Assembly (NCBI RefSeq): GCF_963675305.1
Contig: NZ_OY776147.1
Span: forward strand, 806,001 to 870,000
DNA from: an uncultured Hyphomonas sp.
GTDB lineage: Bacteria; Pseudomonadota; Alphaproteobacteria; Caulobacterales; Hyphomonadaceae
DNA length: 64,000 nt
Reading direction: 5' to 3'
Made by a program: the position numbers and the translations under genes. The notes below the pieces were generated by a model. The model saw only the letters and a program-made list of their open reading frames with translations, was not told the DNA's origin and did no database searches. This document shows positions 52,235-61,486 of this stretch, one piece after another; the first letter of the stretch is position 1, and the number at the start of each line of letters is the position of its first letter.

Positions 52235-52960
52235 ATGAGACGCACCGAAAGACTTTTTCAGATCATCCAGATCCTGCGGCGAAAGAACCGTCCGGTGACC
52301 GGGCGGGAACTGGCGGAGGAGCTGGAGACCAGCCTGCGCACGCTTTACCGCGACATGGCCGAACTGATCGCACAGCGCGTGCCGATCCGCGGCGAGGCGG
52401 GCACGGGCTATGTGCTGGACGCCCGGTATGACATGCCGCCGCTCATGCTGACGACGGATGAACTGGAGGCCGCCGTACTGGGCGCACGCTGGGTGGCGGC
52501 GCGCGGGGATGCGCGCCTGGTGCGCGGGGCGGAAGACCTGATCGCGAAGCTGTCGACCGCCGTACCGCTCGAGCTTCAGCCCGTCATCATGGATTCAGGG
52601 CTCATTCCGGTCAGCTTCCGGAAGCGGCCGGAGGATTCCTTCGATGTGGCGCTGGTCCGTGAAGCCATCCGGACACAGAAGAAGCTGGATCTCGGCTATG
52701 CCGATGAAGCGGGAAACATTACACGCCGCACCGTATGGCCGTTCCTGATCGTCTATGCGGATCATATCCGCATGATGTGCGCCTGGTGCGAGTTGCGCGA
52801 TGGCTTTCGCCATTTCCGCACGGACCGGGTGAAACAGGTCGAGATGCTGGATGCGCGGTTTCCCGAACGTGTCGCGCATCTGCGCAAGCGCTGGGAAGCG
52901 GTGCGCGAGGAAGAAATTTGCCGCAAGGCTACTCGTCCAGATTCAGGCGCATCTCAGTGA
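52235..52960 (+). CDS. YafY-type WYL-domain transcriptional regulator
   Basis: Regulator of 241 residues with an N-terminal HTH_11 (RTERLFQIIQILRRKNRPVT, GRELAEELETSLRTLYRDMA) and a C-terminal WYL domain (RRTVWPFLIVYADHIRMMCA). It overlaps the 3' end of the convergent GNAT gene by 32 bases. The divergent GST gene 92 bases away is a likely target. Confidence 0.9.
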   Translation: MRRTERLFQIIQILRRKNRPVTGRELAEELETSLRTLYRDMAELIAQRVPIRGEAGTGYVLDARYDMPPLMLTTDELEAAVLGARWVAARGDARLVRGAEDLIAKLSTAVPLELQPVIMDSGLIPVSFRKRPEDSFDVALVREAIRTQKKLDLGYADEAGNITRRTVWPFLIVYADHIRMMCAWCELRDGFRHFRTDRVKQVEMLDARFPERVAHLRKRWEAVREEEICRKATRPDSGASQ

Positions 52961-53399
52961 TGTAGGGTGCAAAACCCGCTTTTTCATAGGCACGGATCGC
53001 AGGTTCGTTCGTTGAATAGACGGTGAGGCGGATTTCGCTGAGGCCATTCGCCTTCGCCCAGCCAGTGAGATGGTCGATCAGCACCTTGTTGAGGCCCCGC
53101 CCGCGATACTCAGGGCGAACGAACATGAAGCCCAGGAAGGCGTGCCACTCATGCTGGATGTAATGCTTCGAGCGTTGCTTGTGGGCATAGCCAGACGCAA
53201 CGATTTCGCCATCCAGTTCGACGACCGCTACTTCCGCATCGTCGGAATCGATCAGTTCGCCGATGTCGTAATAGCTGATCGGGTCGGGCTTCAGCGTGTG
53301 ATCATAGGGCCGCTCAGCCGTGATGATGCCCTGTTCGAAGTCCTTCAGGAACGGCAGGTCTTCGCGGGTTGCGGACCGGACGGTAGGAGCCCCCGCCAT
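52929..53399 (-). CDS. GNAT-family N-acetyltransferase
   Basis: Acetyltransferase of 156 residues; substrate unknown. The acetyl-CoA loop is in FVRPEYRGRGLNKVLIDHL (RxxGxG-type), followed by LSEIRLTVYSTNEPAIRAYE and KAGFAPY, the usual motif B end. The start overlaps the stop of the following SDR gene's upstream base (ends abut at 53399), suggesting co-transcription with it. Confidence 0.9.
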   Translation of the reverse strand: MAGAPTVRSATREDLPFLKDFEQGIITAERPYDHTLKPDPISYYDIGELIDSDDAEVAVVELDGEIVASGYAHKQRSKHYIQHEWHAFLGFMFVRPEYRGRGLNKVLIDHLTGWAKANGLSEIRLTVYSTNEPAIRAYEKAGFAPYITEMRLNLDE

Positions 53400-54115
53400 T
53401 AACGGCCAGCAGCGATATCGCGATAGTTGATCAGTTGTCCGGTACGCGTCTCGTCCTTGCGGACGAGCTTCACCAGTTCTGCCGCAACATCATCCGAAGA
53501 CGGAAGGGTCATCGGGTCTTCGCCGGGCATGGCCTGGGCGCGCATGTCGGTGCGTGTGCCGCCGGGATTGAACAGGTTGGCGCGCAGCGGGAAGTTTTCC
53601 TGCTCGTCGGCCCAGCCGAGCACCATGGCTTCCAGCCCGGCCTTTGCAGCCTGGTAGGGGCCCCAGAAGGCGCGGGGGTGGCGCGCCACGCCGGAGGTGA
53701 CGAACACGGTGCGCGGGGCCTCTGATTTGTGCAACCACGGGCCGAGGGCGCGGATCAGGTGAAAATTGGCGGTCAGGTTCACCGCGATCACTTCGTCGAA
53801 ACTGCGAGGCCCGCAGGTTTCCAGCGGTCCCAGAGAGCCGAGGATGCCCGCATTTGCGATAAAGCCGTCAAGGCGGCCGAACTGTTCGCCGATCACCTTG
53901 CCGAGCGTTTCGATCCCCTTGGTGTCCTTCAGGTCCATCGGCACCAGCACGGCTTCGCTGCCGGCGGCGCGGATCTCATCGTCCAGCTTTTCGAGGGCAA
54001 GTTTCGAACGGGCAACGGCGATGACCACGTCACCCTGTTTTGCGAGGTGAAGGGCTGCGGACCGGCCGATGCCGCGGGAGGCGCCGGTGACGAGGATGAG
54101 ACGAGGCTGGGTCAT
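53399..54115 (-). CDS. Short-chain dehydrogenase/reductase
   Basis: NAD(P)-dependent SDR of 238 residues. The cofactor loop VTGASRGIGRSAALHLAKQG is followed by GFIANAGILGS (an NAG variant), the catalytic Ser in VFVTSGVARHPRAFW and YQAAKAGLEAM (YxxxK). Substrate unknown. It lies between purF and the GNAT gene on the same strand. Confidence 0.92.
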   Translation of the reverse strand: MTQPRLILVTGASRGIGRSAALHLAKQGDVVIAVARSKLALEKLDDEIRAAGSEAVLVPMDLKDTKGIETLGKVIGEQFGRLDGFIANAGILGSLGPLETCGPRSFDEVIAVNLTANFHLIRALGPWLHKSEAPRTVFVTSGVARHPRAFWGPYQAAKAGLEAMVLGWADEQENFPLRANLFNPGGTRTDMRAQAMPGEDPMTLPSSDDVAAELVKLVRKDETRTGQLINYRDIAAGR

Positions 54116-54136
54116 GCCGCGCGTCTAGCGCAGGCC

Positions 54137-55588
54137 TTACGCGTCGTCCAGCAGGGAGAGCTGGCGCTCCTTGTCGCTCTCGTCGCTCTCATAGTCGACC
54201 AGCGGGGTCGGGTATTCGCCGGTAAAGCAATGGTCTGCGAATTGCGGCAACATATTGTTGCGCACAGGCTCGCCGATGGCCTTGTAGAGGCCCGGAACCG
54301 AGAGGAAGCCGAGCGAGTCCACCTTCAGCTCACGCACCATTTCCTCATGGGTATGGATGGCCGCGAACAGTTCGGATTTTGCGGCCATATCGATGCCGTA
54401 GAAATCCGGGTTCACGATGGGCGGGCTGGCGGAGCGGAAGTGCACTTCCTTCGCGCCGGCATCCTTCACCATCTGGACGATCTTCTTCGACGTGTTTCCG
54501 CGCACGATGGAGTCGTCCACCAGCACGACGCGCTTGCCTTCCAGCACCGCCTTGTTCGGGCTGTGCTTCTTGGAAATTGCGCTCTGCCGGCCGACCTGCG
54601 TCGGCTGGATGAAAGTCCGGCCGACATAATGGTTCCGGATGATGCCCATCTGGAAGGGGATGCCCGACTGCTCGGAGAAGCCGAGCGCGGCAGGCACGCC
54701 GGAATCCGGCACCGGCACGACGACATCCGCGTCCGCCATGGTTTCCGCGGCCAGTTCATGGCCCATGCGGCGGCGGACCTCATAAACAGAGCGGCCCTGA
54801 ACAATACTGTCAGGGCGCGCAAAGTAGACATATTCGAAGATGCAGGGGCTCGCCGGGCGGGCCTGTGTAAAGCGATGGGATTCGATGCCCTTGTCGGAAA
54901 TGACGACGATCTCGCCATTCTCGACTTCGCGCACGAATTCGGCGCCGATGATGTCGAGGGCGCAGGTTTCAGACGCCAGCACATAGGCATCGCCAAGGCG
55001 GCCGAGAACCAGCGGGCGCAGGCCCACCGGGTCACGCGCGCCGATCAGCTTCTTGCCGGTCAGGCCGACGAGGGCATACCCGCCTTCGATTTTCTGAAGG
55101 GCGTCGATGAGGCGCTCCAGGAAACGCGGACGGCTGGACCGGGCAACGAGGTGAAGGATCACCTCGGTGTCCATGGTGGACTGGAAGATGGCCCCATCGC
55201 GCACCAGATCGTGGCGCAGCTTGCGGGCATTGGTCAGGTTGCCATTGTGGGCCACGGCGAAGCCGCCGCCGGCGAGATCCGCAAAGATCGGCTGGATGTT
55301 GCGAAGCATCGGCCGGCCCTGCGTGGAATAGCGGTTGTGGCCGATCGCGGCATGGCCCGGCAGGCGCGCGCGAAGGTCGCCGCCGAAATGTTCGCCCACC
55401 ATGCCCATATGGCGTTCGGATGGGAAACGCTTGCCGTCAAATGAGGTGATACCGCAGGCTTCCTGTCCCCGGTGCTGAAGGGCGTGAAGGCCGAGAGCGG
55501 TGAGCAGGCTCGCCTCGTGGTTTCCGAAGATACCAAAGACGCCACACTCTTCGCGGGGCTTGTCGTCATCGTGATCAAAATGGACCAT
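54137..55588 (-). CDS. purF: Amidophosphoribosyltransferase
   Basis: First committed enzyme of purine synthesis: PRPP plus glutamine to phosphoribosylamine. Of its 483 residues, a short propeptide precedes the catalytic Cys in KPREECGVFGIFGNHEAS. The PRTase domain has the PRPP loop GKRVVLVDDSIVRGNTSKKI. Cluster with cvpA next upstream is common in proteobacteria. Confidence 0.95.
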   Translation of the reverse strand: MVHFDHDDDKPREECGVFGIFGNHEASLLTALGLHALQHRGQEACGITSFDGKRFPSERHMGMVGEHFGGDLRARLPGHAAIGHNRYSTQGRPMLRNIQPIFADLAGGGFAVAHNGNLTNARKLRHDLVRDGAIFQSTMDTEVILHLVARSSRPRFLERLIDALQKIEGGYALVGLTGKKLIGARDPVGLRPLVLGRLGDAYVLASETCALDIIGAEFVREVENGEIVVISDKGIESHRFTQARPASPCIFEYVYFARPDSIVQGRSVYEVRRRMGHELAAETMADADVVVPVPDSGVPAALGFSEQSGIPFQMGIIRNHYVGRTFIQPTQVGRQSAISKKHSPNKAVLEGKRVVLVDDSIVRGNTSKKIVQMVKDAGAKEVHFRSASPPIVNPDFYGIDMAAKSELFAAIHTHEEMVRELKVDSLGFLSVPGLYKAIGEPVRNNMLPQFADHCFTGEYPTPLVDYESDESDKERQLSLLDDA

Positions 55589-55627
55589 ACGACAGGCGCT
55601 CCTGAATGACAGACTTGCGACAGGGGC

Positions 55628-56173
55628 CTATTGCCCGTTTTCCTCCTCCGAGGAAAGGGGGGCTTGCACCTCTTTTCCCACCTTGGCCGCCTCGACGTTC
55701 ACGAAATCGGCCAGATCGCGCAGCGGAGGATAGGTCATTCCGTTCTGAATGAAGTTCGGAATCCGGTTCTGTTCGAGCACCAGACCAAGAAGGACTACAA
55801 AGAAAACAAGGGCTACGAAGCCGCGCAGCACGCCGAACACCGCGCCGGCCACATGATCGAACATGCCAATGCCTTCGGCGCCGTGGATATTTTTCGAAAG
55901 TCGCTGCCCAAGCCATGCGATCAGCACATAAACGATGATGAAGGCAACGATCAGCAGAATCACATCCGCCGTCCAGGGCGCCAGATTCGGCGGCAGAAGG
56001 GCAGACAGGTCATCGTGGAAAAAGACGCGGGCGTAATAGGCGGCGGCCAGCGCGCCGATAAAGGCGCCGAGCGTCGCCAGTTCCCTGAGAAATCCACGGG
56101 CAAATCCCATGATCCCTGAGATCACAACGACCGCCAGCGCGATTCCGTCGAAAGCTGTAATGGACTCAAGCAT
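55628..56173 (-). CDS. cvpA: CvpA family membrane protein
   Basis: Inner-membrane protein of 181 residues with four hydrophobic helices (GIALAVVVISGIMGFARGFL; ADVILLIVAFIIVYVLIAWL; GVLRGFVALVFFVVLLGLVL). It is linked to colicin V production and purF regulation in E. coli. Located just upstream of purF as usual; overlaps the radA stop by 8 bases. Confidence 0.93.
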   Translation of the reverse strand: MLESITAFDGIALAVVVISGIMGFARGFLRELATLGAFIGALAAAYYARVFFHDDLSALLPPNLAPWTADVILLIVAFIIVYVLIAWLGQRLSKNIHGAEGIGMFDHVAGAVFGVLRGFVALVFFVVLLGLVLEQNRIPNFIQNGMTYPPLRDLADFVNVEAAKVGKEVQAPLSSEEENGQ

Positions 56174-57551
56174 TCAGTGCGTCCGGGGCAAGCAACTCCA
56201 CAAGGTCGATAAGCCGTTTAATCGGCGTCACGGTCAAGCCATCCACTGCGGTCGGTGCGCCTTCCGGGACAAAAGCCCGTTCAAAACCGAGACGCTCGGC
56301 TTCCTTCAGCCGTTGTTCCATCCGGCTGACCGGGCGCACGGCGCCAGACAGGGCGACTTCGCCGAAGAAGACGCTGCGTTCCGGCGCGGGATTGGCCGAG
56401 AGCGATGTGAGCAGAGCCGCGGCGGCGGAGAGGTCGCCGGCGGGTTCCATAATCTTGTAACCTCCGGCGACGGAGAGATAGACGTCCATCCCGGCCAGCG
56501 TGATGCCGCAACGCGCTTCCAGCACGGCCAGCAACATGGCGAGGCGCCCGGAATCCCAGCCGACGACGCTGCGCCGCGGCGTGCCATAGGCGCTCTTGGC
56601 GACTAGGGCCTGGACCTCGGCCAGCACAGGGCGGGAGCCTTCCATGGCCGCAAACACCGCCGCGCCGCCTTCGCTTTCGCCATCGGCGCTGAGGAACAGG
56701 GCTGACGGTTCCTTCGCCGGGGCGAGGCCGTACTGGTGCATCTCGAAAATGCCGATCTCGTCGGTCGGGCCGAACCGATTCTTCACAGCGCGCAGGATGC
56801 GGAACTGGTGGCCGCGCTCGCCTTCGAAATAGAAGACGGCATCCACCATATGCTCCACCACGCGCGGGCCGGCGATGGTGCCTTCCTTGGTGACATGGCC
56901 GACGAGGACGAGTGCCGCGCCGGACTTCTTGGCCCAGCGGGTCAGCTCCTGCGCGCAGGCCCGGACCTGGGCGACAGAACCCGGGGCGGCTTCCAGGCTG
57001 TCTGACCAGAGCGTCTGGATCGAGTCGATCACGACAAAGTCCGGTTCAGCAGCCTTTAGTGCGCTTATGATCTTGCGTAAGTCCGTTTCCGTCGCGAGCT
57101 GCACAGGGCTTTCCGCCACTTTGAGGCGCTTGGCGCGGTCCTGGATCTGGGGTGCGGCTTCCTCGCCGGAGACATAGACCGTCTTCAACCCGTTGCGGGC
57201 CAGCCGCGCGGCAACCTGCAGCAATAGCGTCGATTTGCCGATGCCGGGATCCCCGCCGATCAGCGTCGCGGAGGAGGGCACAATGCCGCCGCCGAACACC
57301 CGGTCGAGTTCGTCCACTCCCATGACAATGCGGGCAGGCGCCTCGGCTGTGTCATTCAGCGCAACGAACTCCACCTTGCTGGAGCGTTTTGTGCCCCTCT
57401 TCGGCGCAGCAAGACCGCCGGGAACGCCGCCGGTGACTTCTTCCACCAGCGTGTTCCACTCCCCGCAGCCATTACACTTGCCGCTCCATTTGGAGTGCAC
57501 TTCGCCACAGGACTGGCAGACAAAGGCGGTGGTAGCGGTTTTGGCCATCAC
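56166..57551 (-). CDS. radA: DNA repair protein RadA
   Basis: RecA-like branch-migration helicase of 461 residues. A zinc finger CQSCGEVHSKWSGKCNGCG is followed by Walker A (IGGDPGIGKSTLLLQVAAR), the RadA-specific KNRFG motif in RAVKNRFGPTDEIG, and a C-terminal Lon-like domain (VYLSVAGGYKIMEPAGDLSA). It is the first gene of the radA-cvpA-purF run. Confidence 0.95.
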   Translation of the reverse strand: MMAKTATTAFVCQSCGEVHSKWSGKCNGCGEWNTLVEEVTGGVPGGLAAPKRGTKRSSKVEFVALNDTAEAPARIVMGVDELDRVFGGGIVPSSATLIGGDPGIGKSTLLLQVAARLARNGLKTVYVSGEEAAPQIQDRAKRLKVAESPVQLATETDLRKIISALKAAEPDFVVIDSIQTLWSDSLEAAPGSVAQVRACAQELTRWAKKSGAALVLVGHVTKEGTIAGPRVVEHMVDAVFYFEGERGHQFRILRAVKNRFGPTDEIGIFEMHQYGLAPAKEPSALFLSADGESEGGAAVFAAMEGSRPVLAEVQALVAKSAYGTPRRSVVGWDSGRLAMLLAVLEARCGITLAGMDVYLSVAGGYKIMEPAGDLSAAAALLTSLSANPAPERSVFFGEVALSGAVRPVSRMEQRLKEAERLGFERAFVPEGAPTAVDGLTVTPIKRLIDLVELLAPDALNA

Positions 57552-57630
57552 ATTGACCTAACGGGCTTCGCGGACATGCGGAAGAGGCAGTTTCGGCAGG
57601 GAATGCGCCGGATTTTGGGCCTCAGCCAGT

Positions 57631-58176
57631 TCAGGGATCTGATGGCTGCGACAGGTAGGCAGCCGGAACGTGCGCCGTCAGCCAGACGCCGTTGTCCGCT
57701 TGGAAGAAAGCCTGGCCATCCGCATGCATCCGGCCTGCCGCCACGGTGAGAACGACCGGCCGGCCATGGCGTTGCCCGACCTTCGTGGCGGTCTCCCGAT
57801 CGGCAGAGAGGTGGACGTGCTGGCGGGACATGGCCTTCAGCCCGTCCTCAAGGATTGCATCAAGGAAACGCGTCGCCGTGCCGTGGAACAGGAGTTCCGG
57901 CGGCGTGACCGGCTCAAGATCGTTCACAATCTCCACCGAATGGCCCTGCGCGGCCCGGATCATCTGTTGATCTTCCGAGAGGGAGAACCGTTTCTTGTCA
58001 TTGGTTTCGACAATGCGGTGCAGATCTTCCACAGACATGCCCCAGCCAATCGATTCAAGGCCAGCCAGAAGGGCGTCAACGCCGACCCAACCACCATCGC
58101 CGAGCACAAGACCGGCCTTTTCCGGCTGGTGCCGGAGGATCAGGCTCAGGCGTTTCGAGAGCTTCTTATCGTCCAT
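57631..58176 (-). CDS. kptA: RNA 2'-phosphotransferase (KptA/Tpt1 family)
   Basis: Enzyme of 181 residues that transfers an internal RNA 2'-phosphate to NAD. It has the family's N-terminal KLSKRLSLILRHQPEKAGL, then LLFHGTATRFLDAILEDGL and SRQHVHLSADRETATKVGQR with the His/Arg active-site set. The start is at the Met at 58176; the longer frame adds 14 residues. Its biological substrate in bacteria is unknown. Confidence 0.92.
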   Translation of the reverse strand: MDDKKLSKRLSLILRHQPEKAGLVLGDGGWVGVDALLAGLESIGWGMSVEDLHRIVETNDKKRFSLSEDQQMIRAAQGHSVEIVNDLEPVTPPELLFHGTATRFLDAILEDGLKAMSRQHVHLSADRETATKVGQRHGRPVVLTVAAGRMHADGQAFFQADNGVWLTAHVPAAYLSQPSDP

Positions 58177-58277
58177 ACGGGCCTTTTGACGACTATATGC
58201 CAGCCGGGCAAGCCGCATAGTTTACGTTTCCTTGGCGCTTGCGGCTTATGGGTGGATGGGCGACCGGGGGCCTTTGA

Positions 58278-59906
58278 ATGGCAATGTTAGAGACATCGCT
58301 GGACCGTTGGGCGCTGCGCTGGGCGCTGGCGTGGGTTTTCGGCTGGGCGCTGTTCTGCGTGGTCACGCCGATCGAGGTCGGCTTCGATGTGCTGCACTAT
58401 CATATTCAGGACGGCTGGTCGGCGCTGAACGGACGGCTGGAGCGCGATCTCGCCCCGTCGGGCATGCACACCTACTTCAATCCGGTCAGCCATATGATCA
58501 CGCAGGCGCTGATCGAGACGTTTCCGGCTGCGGTCGTGAGTTTTCTTCTGGGCGCCTTGCAGGCCGCGATCCTGATCCCGCTCTATCTGCTTTGCCGCCG
58601 GGTTCTGGCATCGGTCGGTCATGACAACCGGGTCAGCGCGCTGCTGCTCGCCCTCGCAGGCTTCTTCAACTACGCCATGCTGACGGTGACCGCGAGCATC
58701 CGCGTGGACCATTGGAGCGCCGGGCTGTTCATTCTGGCAATGCTTGTTCTAGTGCCGAAAGATGGCGCGCCGCCGGGCTGGAAGCGGGCAGGCGTGGCGG
58801 CTTTGCTGATGGGCCTGTCCGTCGGGCTGAAGCTGACCTCTGTGATCCATGCCGCTGGCATCGCCGCTGCGATCCTTGTTGCCGTGCCCGGTGTGCGCAC
58901 ACGGCTGGAGGCCGTCGCCGCTGCGGGTGTTGCGGGTCTGGCGGGTATCCTGCTGACGGGCGGCTGGTGGATGTGGAAACTCTGGACCGTGGTCGGCAAT
59001 CCGGTGTTCCCGATGGCCAATGGTGTGTTCAAATCCCCCTTCGGCCCTCTGGAAAATTTCCGCGACGAACGCACCCCGGCGCAAAGCATCTGGGATGTCC
59101 TTTTCTACCCGGTCAATGCAGCCTCACGTCCGTACAATGAGTTCGGAACGACCTGGATGCAGGACTTGCCGATCGCCTTTTTCTACATTGCGCTCCTGAT
59201 CCTCGGCTGGGTGGCATACCGCGCTTACCAGGCGAAGGGGCACGGAGCGCAGATGCCGCCGCGCACTGTGATGACGGTATGCGCCGGAGGCCTGGCCACA
59301 CTGGTCGTCTGGTTCCCCCTGTTCATGGTTGGCCGCTATGCCATGTCGGTCTGGATGATCAGCCCGCTTGTGTTTGCGGCATCGCTTCTGCTCGTCTGGC
59401 CAGCCCTCGGAGAGACGCGGCGCGCGCTCGGCTGGTTTGGCGGCATGCTTGCCGTCTGCCTGATCTCGGCGAATGTGGTGCCGTTGCGCCGAGTTCCCCT
59501 CCCTGATTTGTGGGGGCCATACATACAGGTCGAGGCGCCGGCATCTGTTGACTTCGAAAATGCCGACGTGATCTTCACCGGCCCTTATCCGTCTTCCTTC
59601 CTGGCTGCTTACCTTCCGGAGTCGGCCACTTTCATGTTCACCCAGACGCAAGGCTGGGCCGATGGGGCGGAGCGGGTGCTGAAACAGATGGCCCGACAGC
59701 GGATCGATGTCTCCGACGGCCCGTTTGTTGCTGTCATGGTGGATGTCGGCTCGGACGAGGGCATCGATGCCTTACCGGTCATCTTCTCGCGCCTGCGGGA
59801 TGAACTGGGTCTGGTGGCAGACCGTGAAACCTGCGGCGACTTTGTCACCAGCGTCGACAATGCGCAGGCGCACTGGATCGCCTGTCCCCTGGTGAAGGCG
59901 GACTAG
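58278..59906 (+). CDS. Polytopic membrane protein, possible GT-C type glycosyltransferase
   Basis: Integral membrane protein of 542 residues with about ten helices and a periplasmic C-terminal domain of roughly 130 residues (VEAPASVDFENADVIFTGPY onwards). The first loop (PIEVGFDVLHYHIQDGWSAL) holds Asp and Glu residues as in GT-C enzymes that use polyprenyl-linked sugars. I cannot name a family with confidence. It stands alone between kptA (divergent) and the Mla-type genes (convergent, 6 bases away). Confidence 0.65.
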   Translation: MAMLETSLDRWALRWALAWVFGWALFCVVTPIEVGFDVLHYHIQDGWSALNGRLERDLAPSGMHTYFNPVSHMITQALIETFPAAVVSFLLGALQAAILIPLYLLCRRVLASVGHDNRVSALLLALAGFFNYAMLTVTASIRVDHWSAGLFILAMLVLVPKDGAPPGWKRAGVAALLMGLSVGLKLTSVIHAAGIAAAILVAVPGVRTRLEAVAAAGVAGLAGILLTGGWWMWKLWTVVGNPVFPMANGVFKSPFGPLENFRDERTPAQSIWDVLFYPVNAASRPYNEFGTTWMQDLPIAFFYIALLILGWVAYRAYQAKGHGAQMPPRTVMTVCAGGLATLVVWFPLFMVGRYAMSVWMISPLVFAASLLLVWPALGETRRALGWFGGMLAVCLISANVVPLRRVPLPDLWGPYIQVEAPASVDFENADVIFTGPYPSSFLAAYLPESATFMFTQTQGWADGAERVLKQMARQRIDVSDGPFVAVMVDVGSDEGIDALPVIFSRLRDELGLVADRETCGDFVTSVDNAQAHWIACPLVKAD

Positions 59907-59912
59907 CCGGAC

Positions 59913-60677
59913 CTACAGTGCGGGCTGGATTGGCCCGTCAGCCCGTCCGTGGACGAACTGGTCGACATAGGGATTGCCGCTATTGTCCACTTCCGATGCC
60001 TTGCCGCGCCAGATGATCTTGCCTTCGAACAGCATGGCCACTTCGTCGGCAATCTTGCGGGCAGAGGACATGTCGTGCGTGATGGTCACGGTCGCGGCGC
60101 CAAGCCCGCGCACCTGTTCGATGATGAGATCGTTGATCGCATCCGCCGTGATCGGGTCGAGGCCGGTTGTCGGCTCATCGAAAAAGATCAGGTCGGGCTT
60201 CGAGATGATGGAGCGGGCGAGCGAGACGCGCTTCTGCATCCCGCCGGAAATCTCTGCCGGGTAAAGGTCGGCAACATCTGAGCCAAGGCGCACCTTGCTC
60301 AGGGTCTCAATAGCGCGATCCTTCGCCTTGGACCGTTTGACGATGCCGGAATTCACAAGCCGGAAAGCGACATTCTCCCAGACAGTCAGGGAGTCGAACA
60401 GGGCGCCGGACTGGAACAGCATGCCAACGCGTTCACGCATCCGGTCGCGGGTCTTGCTGCGTGACTGCGTGACGTCTTCGCCATTGAACAGAATCTGGCC
60501 GGAGTCCGGTGTCATCAGGCCAAGCGCGTTTTTCAGCATCACCGATTTGCCGGAACCAGAGCCGCCAATCACGACGAGGCTTTCGCCGGGCGCAACATCC
60601 AGCGTCACGCCGCGGAGAACATGGTTCTTGCCGAAACGCTTTTCGACATTCTGCAGGCTGAGAATGGGTGTCGTCAC
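59913..60677 (-). CDS. Mla-type ABC transporter ATP-binding protein
   Basis: ATPase of 254 residues of the MlaF family, working with the MlaE-like permease to move lipids between inner and outer membranes. Walker A VVIGGSGSGKSVMLKNALGL, signature ISGGMQKRVSLARSI, Walker B LIFFDEPTTGLDPITA, His switch VTITHDMSSARKIA. The start overlaps the permease stop by 4 bases. An MlaD partner is not in the window. Confidence 0.93.
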   Translation of the reverse strand: MTTPILSLQNVEKRFGKNHVLRGVTLDVAPGESLVVIGGSGSGKSVMLKNALGLMTPDSGQILFNGEDVTQSRSKTRDRMRERVGMLFQSGALFDSLTVWENVAFRLVNSGIVKRSKAKDRAIETLSKVRLGSDVADLYPAEISGGMQKRVSLARSIISKPDLIFFDEPTTGLDPITADAINDLIIEQVRGLGAATVTITHDMSSARKIADEVAMLFEGKIIWRGKASEVDNSGNPYVDQFVHGRADGPIQPAL

Positions 60678-61486
60678 AGACCAAACTCCACGAAGAGGGT
60701 CGACATGATGTAGTTGCTGGCCAGCACCAGGACTGCGGCGCCAACCATGGACAGCGTGGCGGCCCGGCCGACGCCCGTGGCGCCAGCCTTTGACTTGTCG
60801 CCCTGGTAGCAGCCCATCAGGGCGATCACCGCGCCGAACACGACGGCTTTGATGAGGCCTGTGAGCACGTCGTTTCGCGTGACGAAATCCAGCGTGTTGC
60901 GCAGGTAGACCGTCGAGTCGAAGCCGAGCCCGAACACCGAGACGGCCCAGCCGCCCATGACACCGATAATGTCTGCCACAAGCACCAGCATCGGCAGGGC
61001 GACAATCGCCGCGATGAAGCGCGGGGCATAGAGATAGCGGTAGGGAGAGGCGGACAGGGATTCCAGCGCGTCGATCTGTTCGGTTACGCGCATGGCACCG
61101 ATCTCTGCGGAAATCCCGGCAGAGACCCGTCCGGCCAGCATGAGGGCGGTGATGGTCGCACCAAGTTCGCGCGTAATGCCGAGGACCACGATGTTCGGCA
61201 CGAATTGCTCAGCGCCGAACCGGCTGCCGCCCTGATAGATATTGAGGGCGAGGGCCGCGCCGATGAAGATGGCAGACAGGCCGACAACCGGCAGGGAGTA
61301 AAACCCGACCTGGACGATCTGCTTCCAGATCTGGCCGAAATACCAGCGCGGCGTGAACGCAGCCGCTTTCACGCGGGCGGAGAACACGGTGAGCCGGCCG
61401 ATCTCCCCGAAGAGGCCGAGTGCTGCTGCGCCGATCCAGGCCAGCGGATTGGGTATCCCGCGTTTACGGGTAGAGGCGTTCGACAC
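60674..61486 (-). CDS. MlaE-type ABC transporter permease
   Basis: Inner-membrane permease of about 270 residues with the MlaE signature (GFYSLPVVGLSAIFIGAALA; LGITRELGATITALMLAGRV; SAEIGAMRVTEQIDALESL). A GTG at 61486 is chosen as start because the frame from 61621 would run 158 bases into alr; the chosen start overlaps the alr end by 23 bases. Confidence 0.9.
   Translation of the reverse strand: MSNASTRKRGIPNPLAWIGAAALGLFGEIGRLTVFSARVKAAAFTPRWYFGQIWKQIVQVGFYSLPVVGLSAIFIGAALALNIYQGGSRFGAEQFVPNIVVLGITRELGATITALMLAGRVSAGISAEIGAMRVTEQIDALESLSASPYRYLYAPRFIAAIVALPMLVLVADIIGVMGGWAVSVFGLGFDSTVYLRNTLDFVTRNDVLTGLIKAVVFGAVIALMGCYQGDKSKAGATGVGRAATLSMVGAAVLVLASNYIMSTLFVEFGL

Noticed and set aside
53729..55444. 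Plus-strand frame of 571 codons opposite purF and the SDR gene
   Set aside because: Runs across two real genes on the other strand and the space between; no family match.
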